Below are positions 44,347 through 53,355 of a stretch of 64,000 nucleotides of DNA, piece by piece. The stretch spans positions 62,001 through 126,000 of the forward strand of contig LAZY01000025.1 of the NCBI GenBank assembly GCA_001013295.1, given 5' to 3'. The number at the start of each line of letters is the position of its first letter. Position 1 is the first letter of the stretch. The notes under the pieces were generated by a model. It saw only the letters and a list, made by a program, of their open reading frames with translations. It was not told the origin of the DNA and did no database searches. The DNA comes from Chryseobacterium indologenes. GTDB lineage: Bacteria; Bacteroidota; Bacteroidia; Flavobacteriales; Weeksellaceae. The position numbers and the translations under genes were made by a program.

Positions 44347-46464
44347 TTAACCTTTTGCTTTAGCTATGATTTCTTCAGCAACGTTTTGTGGAGTAGCTTG
44401 GTACTTCTCTAATTCCATAGAAGAAGTAGCTCTTCCTGATGAAAGTGTTCTTAGAGTAGTTACGTATCCAAACATTTCAGAAAGTGGAACAGAACCTTTG
44501 ATTACAACAGCTCCATTTTTCTCTTCCTGACCACTGATTGTACCTCTTCTCTTGTTAAGGTCACCAATGATGTTACCCATATATTCTTCCGGAGTTACAA
44601 CTTCCAGTTTCATAATAGGCTCCATAATTACCGGTTTAGCAGCTTTACCAGCTTCTTTAAATCCTAGCTTAGCAGCCATTTCGAAAGAAAGAGCGTCAGA
44701 ATCCACTGCGTGGAAAGATCCATCTTTAAGAGTAACTTTAATACCTTCAACTTCGAAACCAGCCAATGGACCGTTCTTCATTGCAGCTTTAAATCCTTTT
44801 TCAATTGCAGGAACAAATTCTCTAGGAACGTTACCACCTTTGATCTCATTGATGAATTCTAAACCAACTTTACCTTCGTCTGCAGGTCCTAGTTCAAATA
44901 CAATGTCAGCAAATTTACCTTTACCACCAGATTGTTTTTTGTAAACTTCTCTGTGTTGAGCAACTTTTGTTAAGTTTTCTTTGTACTCTACCTGAGGTTG
45001 TCCTTGGTTTACTTCAACCTTGAATTCTCTCTTCATACGGTCTACAATGATATCTAAGTGAAGCTCACCCATACCAGAGATGATCGTTTGTCCAGAAGCC
45101 TCGTCAGTTCTTACCGTAAACGTTGGATCTTCTTCAGCCAATTTAGCTAGAGCATTACCCATTTTATCTTGGTCAGCTTTAGTTTTAGGCTCAACAGCGA
45201 TACCGATTACCGGATCAGGGAAAACCATCGATTCAAGAACGATTGGGTTTTTCTCGTCACACATCGTATCACCAGTTTTGATAGACTTGAATCCTACCGC
45301 TGCACCAATATCACCAGCTTCAATATATTCTACTGGATTTTGCTTGTTAGCGTGCATCTGATAGATTCTAGAGATTCTTTCTTTATCACCTGAACGAGTG
45401 TTCAAGATATAAGAACCAGCATCTAGTCTTCCAGAATATGCTCTGAAGAATGCTAATCTTCCCACGAATGGGTCAGTAGCAATCTTAAATGCCAGAGCAG
45501 AGAAAGGCTCATCTACAGATGGCTTTCTTGTAATTTCAGCGTCTGTTCTTGGGTCAGTACCTTTAATATCATCTTTATCCAATGGAGAAGGAAGGTATTT
45601 ACATACTGCATCCAACATAAACTGTACTCCTTTATTCTTGAATGAAGAACCACAAGTCATTGGGATAATAGATAAATCTATAGTAGCAGCTCTCAATGCA
45701 GCATTGATTTCTTCTTCTGTAATTGAATCCGGATCTTCGAAGAATTTCTCCATCAAAGTTTCGTCATATTCAGAAACAGCTTCTACTAATTTCTCTCTAT
45801 ATTCAAGAACTTCATCTTTCATGTCTTCAGGAATTGGAACTACCTCGAAAGTAGCACCTTGTCCAGCTTCATCCCAGATGATCGCTCTGTTTTTAATTAA
45901 GTCTACAACACCTTTAAAGTCTTCTTCAGCACCGATTGGTAAAACGATTGGAACTGCGTTAGATCCTAACATTTCTTTAACCTGGTTTACCACATTAAGG
46001 AAGTCAGCACCTTGTCTGTCCATTTTGTTTACGAATCCCATTCTAGCAACTTTGTAGTTGTCAGCAAGTCTCCAGTTTGTTTCAGACTGAGGCTCTACTC
46101 CATCTACTGCTGAGAATAAGAATACCAATCCATCCAATACTCTTAAAGATCTGTTTACTTCTACAGTGAAGTCAACGTGTCCCGGTGTATCGATAATGTT
46201 GAAGTGGTAAGGCTTAGTATCTGCAAGAGGTTTTCCCTGATCTGTTGGGAAGTTCCAAGAACAAGTAGTTGCAGCAGAAGTAATAGTAATACCTCTTTCT
46301 GCTTCCTGCTCCATCCAGTCCATTGTAGAAGCACCATCGTGAACCTCTCCAATTTTGTGGTTTACCCCTGTATAGAATAAAATCCTTTCTGTAGTGGTAG
46401 TCTTACCCGCGTCAATGTGAGCAGCAATACCAATATTTCTTGTAAATTTAAGATCTCTACCCAT
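44347..46464 (-). CDS. fusA: elongation factor G
   Basis: 705 residues, full length. The P loop is [20 protein letters not shown], and the effector region and DTPGHVDFT motif are present. It drives translocation and, with RRF, ribosome recycling. It lies 6 nt after rpsG and 16 nt before rpsJ. No tuf gene follows. Confidence 0.98.
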   Translation of the reverse strand: MGRDLKFTRNIGIAAHIDAGKTTTTERILFYTGVNHKIGEVHDGASTMDWMEQEAERGITITSAATTCSWNFPTDQGKPLADTKPYHFNIIDTPGHVDFTVEVNRSLRVLDGLVFLFSAVDGVEPQSETNWRLADNYKVARMGFVNKMDRQGADFLNVVNQVKEMLGSNAVPIVLPIGAEEDFKGVVDLIKNRAIIWDEAGQGATFEVVPIPEDMKDEVLEYREKLVEAVSEYDETLMEKFFEDPDSITEEEINAALRAATIDLSIIPMTCGSSFKNKGVQFMLDAVCKYLPSPLDKDDIKGTDPRTDAEITRKPSVDEPFSALAFKIATDPFVGRLAFFRAYSGRLDAGSYILNTRSGDKERISRIYQMHANKQNPVEYIEAGDIGAAVGFKSIKTGDTMCDEKNPIVLESMVFPDPVIGIAVEPKTKADQDKMGNALAKLAEEDPTFTVRTDEASGQTIISGMGELHLDIIVDRMKREFKVEVNQGQPQVEYKENLTKVAQHREVYKKQSGGKGKFADIVFELGPADEGKVGLEFINEIKGGNVPREFVPAIEKGFKAAMKNGPLAGFEVEGIKVTLKDGSFHAVDSDALSFEMAAKLGFKEAGKAAKPVIMEPIMKLEVVTPEEYMGNIIGDLNKRRGTISGQEEKNGAVVIKGSVPLSEMFGYVTTLRTLSSGRATSSMELEKYQATPQNVAEEIIAKAKG

Positions 46465-46470
46465 TTCAGA

Positions 46471-46947
46471 TTAGAATTTAAAGTGTGAAAACGCTTTGTT
46501 AGCTTCCGCCATTTTGTGAGTATCAGTTTTCTTTTTGAAAGCTGCACCTTCTTCTCTTGAAGCAGCTACAACTTCATTAGCTAATTTCAAAGCCATAGAC
46601 TTATCATTTCTCTTTTTAGAGTAGCTAATTAACCATTTCATTGCCATAGAAATTTTTCTATCAGCTCTGATTGGCATAGGGATTTGGAAGTTAGCTCCAC
46701 CTACTCTTCTAGAACGTACTTCTACGTGAGGCATTACATTTGTAAGTGCATCTTTCCAGATTTCAAGTGCAGTTTTTTCGTTATCTCCTTTTTTAGTTTC
46801 AACGATGTCTAATGCATCATAGAAAATTTTGAATGCGATAGACTTCTTACCGTCTAGCATTAGGTTGTTTACGAATCTCGTTACCAATTGATCATTAAAT
46901 TTCGGATCTGGTAACAACGGTCTTTTTTTCGCTTTTGTCTTTCTCAT
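46471..46947 (-). CDS. rpsG: 30S ribosomal protein S7
   Basis: 158 residues with the signature [20 protein letters not shown]. It nucleates assembly of the small-subunit head. In E. coli S7 also represses the str operon. Confidence 0.98.
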   Translation of the reverse strand: MRKTKAKKRPLLPDPKFNDQLVTRFVNNLMLDGKKSIAFKIFYDALDIVETKKGDNEKTALEIWKDALTNVMPHVEVRSRRVGGANFQIPMPIRADRKISMAMKWLISYSKKRNDKSMALKLANEVVAASREEGAAFKKKTDTHKMAEANKAFSHFKF

Positions 46948-46970
46948 TGCTTCTGTACCTTATTTAATGA

Positions 46971-47384
46971 TTATTTTTTCTTTCCTTTTGCAGGAGCTGC
47001 AGCAGCTTGCCCTGGTTTAGGTCTCTTAGCTCCGTACTTAGATCTTCTCTGAGTTCTTCCATTTACACCAGCTGTGTCTAATGCACCTCTTACGATGTGG
47101 TAACGTACTCCCGGTAGGTCTTTCACCCTTCCGCCTCTAACCAATACTATCGAGTGCTCTTGAAGATTATGTCCTTCGCCCGGGATATAGGCGTTAACTT
47201 CTTTACCGTTAGAAAGTCTTACCCTTGCAACTTTTCTAAGTGCAGAGTTAGGTTTCTTAGGTGTAGTAGTATATACTCTCGTACATACTCCACGTCTTTG
47301 TGGACAAGAATCAAGGGCAGCCGATTTGCTCTTCTTGGCAAGCGTGGCTCTTCCTTTTCTTACTAATTGTTGAATAGTAGGCAT
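46971..47384 (-). CDS. rpsL: 30S ribosomal protein S12
   Basis: 137 residues. The decoding-site lysines (in [15 protein letters not shown] and [12 protein letters not shown]) are the ordinary ones. The C-terminus has an Ala/Lys-rich extension ([14 protein letters not shown]). It is the first gene of the str operon with a consensus promoter upstream. Confidence 0.98.
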   Translation of the reverse strand: MPTIQQLVRKGRATLAKKSKSAALDSCPQRRGVCTRVYTTTPKKPNSALRKVARVRLSNGKEVNAYIPGEGHNLQEHSIVLVRGGRVKDLPGVRYHIVRGALDTAGVNGRTQRRSKYGAKRPKPGQAAAAPAKGKKK

Positions 47385-47722
47385 TTAATTGCTTTTTATT
47401 TTAGGGTGCAAAAATAGGAATATTTTTTTAATCTGCAAATACTTATATGAAAATTAAAATCAAATACTTACATCAAAAAACAAACAGGTTTCTTTATGGC
47501 CATCAAAGAAGTATAATATACACGCGGAAAACAGCTTAAAAAATGATTTTTCAGCTCTTAAAAAAACGAATATTAAATAATTATGAAATTTGTATTCTGA
47601 TTCAAAATGCGAAATAAACAGCTAGCTTTCCCTCTTGGTTTTAGAATTCATGTCCATCACCTCAAAATACAATAGTACTTAAACTTTTGTAAGACTACTT
47701 ATTATATATTTTCTCAGTAAGC
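47385..47722. other. 338-nt intergenic region
   Basis: Apart from the str promoter at its left end, this AT-rich stretch shows no gene, RNA or repeat that I can support. Confidence 0.6.
47409..47438 (-). promoter_or_regulatory. str operon promoter
   Basis: On the minus strand: TTG (47436-47438), 19-nt spacer, TATTTTTG (47409-47416), 24 nt before rpsL. The spacer length equals that of the rplC promoter. Confidence 0.75.
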
Positions 47723-49300
47723 TTAGTCAATAATCATTACTTCCACATTCTTATTCCATTGAAAGCTTTTCACATTTTCTTTTAAGGAATAATAAATAGC
47801 AGGATCTACAGCATAGATAAACAGATGTTTTTTTCCTAACACAGCACTAGGTCCTTTTATTTTTAACTCGGCCACTTTTTTCCAGTTTTCAGGAACATGC
47901 CCGTCCAGCCATTCTTCGTAGGCGATAGCCAGTTGATAGCCGTTTTTGGATAAATAATCTGTTAAAAAATCTTCAATCTCATCATCTGTTTCATTTTTCC
48001 GCATTCTCAAAGGAACAATTTCCTTTGACCCCAGTCCTACAAAATCAAACAAATGAATGTCCGTAAAATAACAGATAGCTCCTATATCATTCGCCACTAC
48101 TTTAGATTCTCTGTAATATTTTTCCAGAAATCTTGCAGACTGTATCTGCTGTTCATAGATATTTTTACTACCAGTTACAATTAAAAAACTCACCATCCCG
48201 ATTTTCAACACTAATGCCGCCAATGAGGAAGCAATCAAACCTGATAATATTCTGTTTTGTTTTGACCAAAAGGCAAAGTTCTTAAACCTTGGAACCAATG
48301 CCATGGCAAATCCCATCAATATATAAGCCTCATATCTGTAGAAATTGTTAAGCTGACTGAAAATACTATGCATCAGCAAAGTAATGATCCACACTATGAG
48401 AAGGAAATTTTTAGTGATCAATTCCTGAAAGCTCAATTTATTTTTAAGATCTCTCCCAATCAAAACTAAGGAAATCAACAACGGAAACAAAGCAGCATTA
48501 TAGAAATACGGGTTGTATACAATTTTGAATAAAATAATATCCACTATTTGCGAGAGATAGTTTCCTGAAAAATCAAATCTTAATCCTTTTATCAATACTG
48601 AATTGGGGAAAAAATAACCGGTATGCTGATAGGTAAAATACCCAAAGATCAGGATTGGCAGAAAACCGAAAATCAATACCTGAGCAGCCATTTTTATTTT
48701 TTTGAGCAATAAAGCAATGACAATAAGGGATACAAAATAAAACATGCTTTCAAACCTTATCAACCCAAGCAAAGCGAGGGAAAGAAAAAACCATCCGGCA
48801 GCTCTTGAGTTTTTCCATTCCGATCTCACCCATTTTTCAAAGGAAAGAATATTGATTACTATAAATGTCACCTGCAGCATATGTTCCATCCCTGAAAAAA
48901 GAAGAAAAAGAACTGATGTAAACAGCAATGTAAAAAGGCTTGCTGTTACTATAGATTTATTTTTATTGTAAAATAGTGTATAATAGGTATTCAGAAAGTA
49001 AATGGTCAAGAATATACATATCCCATTAAAGATCAAAGGAATCAGCTCATTATTTCCAAAAATATAAATAAGACCACTCAGAAAAACAGTAAAAACAGGA
49101 GATGAAGAGGATGAAGAAAAAGTATATGGTGTCACTCCCCAGACTCCATGCATTGCAAAATTTTTAGCTATGGCAAGATGAATATAAGCATCATCCAATA
49201 TATAGGTAAAATAATTTTCGGTTTTGGACAGCATCATCAACAGATAGATCAGACCTATCCCGAAAAATAAAGCCACAGTTGTTAAAAAGCTCTTGATCAT
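47723..49300 (-). CDS. polytopic membrane protein, GT-C glycosyltransferase-like
   Basis: 525 residues from ATG 49300, with about 11-12 transmembrane helices and a soluble C-terminal region. The first outer loop has an Asp pair in YILDDAYIHLAIAKNFAMHG, where GT-C enzymes (ArnT/PMT-like) place catalytic acidic residues, followed by a run of six Ser (TFSSSSSSPVF). A lipid-linked sugar transferase is the best guess. It has no glycan-cluster neighbours. Confidence 0.65.
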   Translation of the reverse strand: MIKSFLTTVALFFGIGLIYLLMMLSKTENYFTYILDDAYIHLAIAKNFAMHGVWGVTPYTFSSSSSSPVFTVFLSGLIYIFGNNELIPLIFNGICIFLTIYFLNTYYTLFYNKNKSIVTASLFTLLFTSVLFLLFSGMEHMLQVTFIVINILSFEKWVRSEWKNSRAAGWFFLSLALLGLIRFESMFYFVSLIVIALLLKKIKMAAQVLIFGFLPILIFGYFTYQHTGYFFPNSVLIKGLRFDFSGNYLSQIVDIILFKIVYNPYFYNAALFPLLISLVLIGRDLKNKLSFQELITKNFLLIVWIITLLMHSIFSQLNNFYRYEAYILMGFAMALVPRFKNFAFWSKQNRILSGLIASSLAALVLKIGMVSFLIVTGSKNIYEQQIQSARFLEKYYRESKVVANDIGAICYFTDIHLFDFVGLGSKEIVPLRMRKNETDDEIEDFLTDYLSKNGYQLAIAYEEWLDGHVPENWKKVAELKIKGPSAVLGKKHLFIYAVDPAIYYSLKENVKSFQWNKNVEVMIID

Positions 49301-49394
49301 CTGCAATATTAAACAAATTTATCTGAATTATTTTCAAAAAACGCCTTATAGTTAGCATCTATTGACATCCTGTGGCGTTCGGCACGATATTTCG

Positions 49395-49402
49395 TAAATT
49401 TG
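49395..49402 (+). promoter_or_regulatory. dps -7 element
   Basis: TAAATTTG, matching TAnnTTTG, 43 nt before the dps start codon. No clear -33 element is visible at normal spacing, so an activator may be needed. Confidence 0.45.
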
Positions 49403-49445
49403 AAATACACAAAAGATAAACTTCAGAAAAAATAAATATATACAT

Positions 49446-49922
49446 ATGAAAAATGCTAGTATTATCGGCCTTAAAGAAGCTGATTGTAAAAAGATTTCAG
49501 AAAAATTAAACGTTTTATTGGCTAACTATTCCGTATTCTATCAGAATACCAGAGGTTCTCACTGGAACATCAAAGGAGACCAGTTCTTTACCCTTCACCC
49601 GAAATTTGAAGAGTTGTACAACAGTCTGGTTTTAAAGATTGACGAGATTGCAGAAAGAATCCTGACACTAGGAGCTACTCCTGCTCACAACTATTCTGAT
49701 TATCTAAAAGTAGCCACTATTAAAGAAAGCAAAGAAGTAACGGATGGCACCAAAAGTGTAGAACAGATCTTAAGCTCTTTCAAAGTAGTGATCGACCTTC
49801 AGAGAGAACTTTTAGACATTACGGATGAAGCAGGTGACGAAGGTACCAACTCTCAGATGAGCGACTATATCACCGAGCAGGAAAAAGAAGTTTGGATGTA
49901 TAATTCTTATCTTGGGAAATAA
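49446..49922 (+). CDS. dps: Dps-type DNA-binding ferritin-like protein
   Basis: 158 residues. The intersubunit ferroxidase residues are present: His in SHWNIKGDQFFTLHPKFEELY and the acidic residues in KIDEIAERILTLG. It stores iron and protects DNA from peroxide in stationary phase or oxidative stress. Monocistronic with its own terminator. Confidence 0.93.
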   Translation: MKNASIIGLKEADCKKISEKLNVLLANYSVFYQNTRGSHWNIKGDQFFTLHPKFEELYNSLVLKIDEIAERILTLGATPAHNYSDYLKVATIKESKEVTDGTKSVEQILSSFKVVIDLQRELLDITDEAGDEGTNSQMSDYITEQEKEVWMYNSYLGK

Positions 49923-49952
49923 GTCCATCAAAAGCATTGAAATATTTCAAAA

Positions 49953-49980
49953 AAATCGCCTTACATTTAGGCGATTTTAT
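49953..49980 (+). terminator. dps terminator
   Basis: Perfect 8-bp stem (49953-49960 with 49970-49977) with a 9-nt loop and a T-rich tail running into the next promoter. Confidence 0.8.
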
Positions 49981-49990
49981 TTTTTATTTT

Positions 49991-50013
49991 TATATTTGCG
50001 TTAAAATTACGCA
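49991..50013 (+). promoter_or_regulatory. pncB -7 element and palindrome
   Basis: TATATTTG (49991-49998) is a consensus -7 element. It overlaps a palindrome TGCGT-TAAAATT-ACGCA (49997-50013) that covers the expected start site and ends 4 nt before the ATG, a good place for a repressor. Confidence 0.55.
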
Positions 50014-50017
50014 TATT

Positions 50018-51196
50018 ATGAACGACGTAAGACTGAACTCCATTCTTGATAATGATTTTTATAAAATAACCATGCAGAATGCAGTGGTAAAACTTTTTCC
50101 TGGTTCTATTGTAAAATACGAATTTATTAACAGAGGAAAACACCACTTTCCGGAAGGTTTTGATGCAGCTTTAAGAGAGGCAGTCAATAAAATGGCAGAA
50201 CTTAAACTTACCAAGGATGAAAAGAAATTCATGGCAAAAACCTGTCCTTATATCGATCTTCCTTATCTTGATTTTTTAGAAGGCTATCATTATGATCCTT
50301 CTGAAGTTAAGATTCATCAGGAAGGCGGTGATCTTTCTGTAACGGTAGAAGGACTTTGGTACAGAACGATTCTGTGGGAAGTTCCTTTGCTGGCCCTTAT
50401 CAGTGAGCTTCATTATGAAATGAACCATATGGAAAGGGATTCTAATGAGGTAGTAATGAGCAAGACTCTTGAAAAAGCCGATTCATTGGGCAGACTTGGT
50501 GTTACTTTTGCAGAATTCGGGACGAGAAGAAGACATTCTTATAAGGTACAAAACCTGGTGATGGAAGCTTTGAATCAGAAAAAAGATTCTACTTTTATCG
50601 GAAGTTCGAATGTACATTTTGCTATGAAATATGGCGTGAAACCAATAGGAACTCATGCACACGAATGGTTTATGTTCCATGCTGCAGAATACGGATTCAA
50701 AATGGCCAACGAGCTTGCTCTGGAACACTGGGTAGATGTATACAGAGGTGATCTCGGAGTAGCTCTTTCAGATACCTACACTACTGATGTTTTCTTCCAG
50801 CAGTTTGACAAAAAATTCGCAAAACTCTTTGATGGAGTGCGCCATGACAGTGGTGATGCTCTTGAATTTGCTGATAAAACTATTGCCCACTATCAGAAGA
50901 ACGGCATCAATCCGATGTTTAAATACATCATCTTCTCTGATGCTTTAAATCTTGAAAAAGTGGAAGAAATCACCAACTACTGCAGAGGAAAAATAGGGAT
51001 CTCTTTCGGAATAGGAACTAACCTTACCAACGATGTAGGATTAAAGCCTATGAATATCGTGATGAAACTGATCGGAGTACAGGCTCCTAATAAGGAATGG
51101 ATTCCTACTGTAAAGCTTTCTGACGAACACGGCAAATACACCGGCGATCCTAAAATGATTGAACTGGCGAAAGAATTTTTGAGAATTAAAGACTAG
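50018..51196 (+). CDS. pncB: nicotinate phosphoribosyltransferase
   Basis: 392 residues from ATG 50018; an earlier in-frame start would include the promoter. It makes nicotinate mononucleotide from nicotinate and PRPP with ATP, the Preiss-Handler entry to NAD. Motifs: LDNDFYKITMQNAVVKLFP at the N-terminus, FAEFGTRRRHSYKVQ (with the catalytic-site Arg/His cluster), THAHEWFMFHAAE, and VRHDSGDALEFADK. Monocistronic, with a palindrome over the promoter. Confidence 0.95.
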   Translation: MNDVRLNSILDNDFYKITMQNAVVKLFPGSIVKYEFINRGKHHFPEGFDAALREAVNKMAELKLTKDEKKFMAKTCPYIDLPYLDFLEGYHYDPSEVKIHQEGGDLSVTVEGLWYRTILWEVPLLALISELHYEMNHMERDSNEVVMSKTLEKADSLGRLGVTFAEFGTRRRHSYKVQNLVMEALNQKKDSTFIGSSNVHFAMKYGVKPIGTHAHEWFMFHAAEYGFKMANELALEHWVDVYRGDLGVALSDTYTTDVFFQQFDKKFAKLFDGVRHDSGDALEFADKTIAHYQKNGINPMFKYIIFSDALNLEKVEEITNYCRGKIGISFGIGTNLTNDVGLKPMNIVMKLIGVQAPNKEWIPTVKLSDEHGKYTGDPKMIELAKEFLRIKD

Positions 51197-51220
51197 TAAT
51201 TCCTTCAGAACAATAATAAA

Positions 51221-51250
51221 AAACCTCTTAATCATCGAGGTTTTTTTTAT
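51221..51250 (+). terminator. pncB terminator
   Basis: Perfect 7-bp stem (51221-51227 with 51237-51243) with a 9-nt loop, continuing as a T-rich run. Confidence 0.8.
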
Positions 51251-51319
51251 TATATCATCATTAGAAGTTCAAGTAAAAAAAAACTATAAGCTTTTATTAT
51301 ATTTATCAAAACAAACAAA

Positions 51320-51790
51320 ATGAAATCAGGAATATTACTAACGGCATCCCTCCTTATATCAACATTGTCCTTGGCTCAGGAAAAGAAAGCAGAAAAACCT
51401 AAATATAATCAGGAACTTGCTACTTCTTTAGGAGCAGATCAATATGGAATGAAACCCTATACTATTGTCATGCTAACAACAGGTTCTGCAAAAATTGATG
51501 ACAAAGCTAAAATGGGAGAACTTATGAAAGGCCACATGGCCAATATCGGAAAACTGGCAGATGAAGGTAAAATTGTTGTAGCCGGACCTTTCCTCGAAAA
51601 GAATAAAGAAAACTACCGCGGTATGTTTATTTTCAACACCAAATCTAAGGAAGAAGCTGAGCAATGGGTAAAAACAGATCCCGCTGTACAAGCCGGAGTT
51701 TTTAGTTATGAAATTTTCCCATGGTATGGTTCAGCAGCGTTACCTTTGTATCTAAAACATCACGAAGAGATCACAAAGGAAAACCCATAA
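51320..51790 (+). CDS. secreted YCII-like protein
   Basis: 156 residues with a signal peptide (MKSGILLTASLLISTLSLAQ). The mature domain resembles YCII/EthD-type alpha-beta barrels: KPYTIVMLTTGSAKID, HMANIGKLADEGKIVVAGPF and RGMFIFNTKSKEEAEQWVKT. YCII proteins are usually cytosolic small enzymes or binding proteins; secreted versions are known in Bacteroidota with no fixed role. Confidence 0.8.
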   Translation: MKSGILLTASLLISTLSLAQEKKAEKPKYNQELATSLGADQYGMKPYTIVMLTTGSAKIDDKAKMGELMKGHMANIGKLADEGKIVVAGPFLEKNKENYRGMFIFNTKSKEEAEQWVKTDPAVQAGVFSYEIFPWYGSAALPLYLKHHEEITKENP

Positions 51791-52234
51791 TATTACCTTA
51801 AAAAATCCTGAAGAATTAAAATTTAAATTCACACTTTTGTAAATATGGCTGGGTTGGTCCTGATGTTGTTGGCTGACGGTGAAGTGCTATATTATTTCTT
51901 GTGACTCAACATGCTGATCAGTATATCCACCCATGATGAAAGATCTTAAGCAATATAAAAAAGACTTGCCTAAACTGGAGGCAAAAACAAAACACAAATA
52001 GGCAGAAGTCATATCGCTAACTATTCATCGTTAGATTTCAAATCTAATTGACCTTTTTCTATTTTAAACTTATTTGGTATATCCAAAAAATATAACGTTC
52101 ATTATAACATTTATCATAAATTAATTCAATTATCATGGAATAATTTACTATTTTAGTTTAATATTTTAAAACCTACTTATTTAATTATAAGAGTGTTAAG
52201 AATAAATTATTTTACTAAACAAAAAAATTAAACC
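51791..52234. other. 444-nt intergenic region
   Basis: AT-rich with no recognised RNA. A 22-codon frame (51933-52001, MMKDLKQYKKDLPKLEAKTK...) is present but too short and isolated to call. The last 100 nt should contain the promoter of the double-glycine peptide gene; no consensus -7 element was found. Confidence 0.5.
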
Positions 52235-52474
52235 ATGAAAAAGAACTTAACAAAACTTTCAAGAACAGATTTGAAAGATGTATTTGGCGGGTATTTGCAT
52301 TTACCAGAATGTCCGGGAGGATGCCACGGTGAAGGCATGATCAGATGTCCTGACGGCACCACCACGATGACTAATTTTATATGTATGGGAGGAACCTGCC
52401 AGCCGGCAGCAATGTGCAAGCCATTGGTTCTTGAACCTTTTCCTGATCCGATTAACATCGACCCCATCATCTGA
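52235..52474 (+). CDS. bacteriocin-like double-glycine peptide
   Basis: 79 residues. The N-terminus LTKLSRTDLKDVFGG is a typical double-glycine leader (LSxxELKxVxGG form) cleaved and exported by C39-peptidase ABC transporters. The predicted core of about 60 residues has five Cys in PECPGGCHGEGMIRC, ICMGGTC and AAMCKP, then a Pro/Asp/Ile-rich tail. Chryseobacterium genomes carry many such short peptides annotated bacteriocin-like. No transporter or modifying enzyme is adjacent. It could be an antimicrobial or signalling peptide; neither is shown. Confidence 0.8.
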   Translation: MKKNLTKLSRTDLKDVFGGYLHLPECPGGCHGEGMIRCPDGTTTMTNFICMGGTCQPAAMCKPLVLEPFPDPINIDPII

Positions 52475-52486
52475 TAAACAATAAAC

Positions 52487-52513
52487 AAGGTGAGCTTTGC
52501 GGCTCACTTTTTT
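52487..52513 (+). terminator. terminator of the peptide gene
   Basis: Nine-bp stem (52487-52495 with 52502-52510, one G-U) with a 6-nt loop and a T run. Confidence 0.85.
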
Positions 52514-52540
52514 AGTATCTTTAAATAAACAAAACCTGCC

Positions 52541-53296
52541 ATGAAAACTATTGAAGAAGTCCTTAAAAAACTGGATGAAATCATCATCTGGTGTAAAGAA
52601 AACAAAAGTTCTGCCGGATATTTCGCCTGTACTTACCGGATCATGACCGCACAAGTATTGAAAGGAATTCAGCAGAAGAAATTTGAAGACGGAACAAGAA
52701 TGACCTTGCTGGATATTGCTTTTGCACAAAGATACCTCCAGGCATGGGAAAGCTATCACAAAGGGGAAAAATGTACCAATTCCTGGTATATCGCTTTTGA
52801 AGCAGCTAAAAATAAAAACCTATTGATCCTGCAGCACATTTTCCTGGGTATGAATGCTCATATCAATCTGGACCTTGGCATTTCTGCCGCCGCCATCATG
52901 CCCTACCGGAAAATAAATCCACTAAAAACAGATTTTGAAAACATTAATAATGTCATTGCTTCCATCAATCAGAATGTTCAGGATTCTTTAAATAAAATAT
53001 GTTACCCTGTAGACCTTATCGACCAACTCGCCAATGGAAAGGATAATGCTGTACTCGATTTTGCGATTTCCAAAGCAAGGGATACTTCCTGGGCAACTGC
53101 TGTAATTGCTTCCAACACTCCCAATTTCTTACGAGAATCGGTGATTGGCATTGTAGATTATGCAGCTGCAAAAGTTGCCACACAAATATTAAATCCGAAA
53201 ATCCTCACCCCTACCCTTTTAAAGAAACTCAAAAATTGCGAAAGCAGTGATATAGTGAAGAATATTGAGATTTTAGAATCCACCAAAACAACATAG
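52541..53296 (+). CDS. DUF5995-family protein
   Basis: 251 residues, helical, no signal peptide. The motifs SAGYFACTYRIMTAQVLKGI, LDIAFAQRYLQAWE and QHIFLGMNAHINLDLGISAA are those of the DUF5995 family; the clustered His/Asn/Asp residues in the last motif could bind a metal. Biochemical function is unknown. It is separated from the peptide gene by a terminator, so the two are not obviously an operon. Confidence 0.8.
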   Translation: MKTIEEVLKKLDEIIIWCKENKSSAGYFACTYRIMTAQVLKGIQQKKFEDGTRMTLLDIAFAQRYLQAWESYHKGEKCTNSWYIAFEAAKNKNLLILQHIFLGMNAHINLDLGISAAAIMPYRKINPLKTDFENINNVIASINQNVQDSLNKICYPVDLIDQLANGKDNAVLDFAISKARDTSWATAVIASNTPNFLRESVIGIVDYAAAKVATQILNPKILTPTLLKKLKNCESSDIVKNIEILESTKTT

Positions 53297-53301
53297 CAAA
53301 A

Positions 53302-53332
53302 AGGCCGGGATCTTCCTCACGGATCCCGGCCT
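53302..53332. terminator. bidirectional terminator
   Basis: Perfect 11-bp GC-rich stem (53302-53312 with 53322-53332) with a 9-nt loop between convergent genes. The A run on the left gives a T run for the minus strand. Confidence 0.85.
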
Positions 53333-53355
53333 CATAATGAACAAAATAAAAGAAA

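Noticed and set aside
44552-46057. Several long plus-strand frames opposite fusA
   Set aside because: They are shadows caused by codon bias in the highly expressed fusA gene, whose full-length product is unambiguous.
51933-52001. 22-codon frame MMKDLKQYKK... before the double-glycine peptide
   Set aside because: Too short, no double-glycine motif, no promoter and no repeat of the peptide's leader; left as part of the intergenic description.
52235-53296. Double-glycine peptide and DUF5995 gene as a toxin/immunity pair
   Set aside because: A strong terminator lies between them, and DUF5995 proteins are widespread without such peptides.
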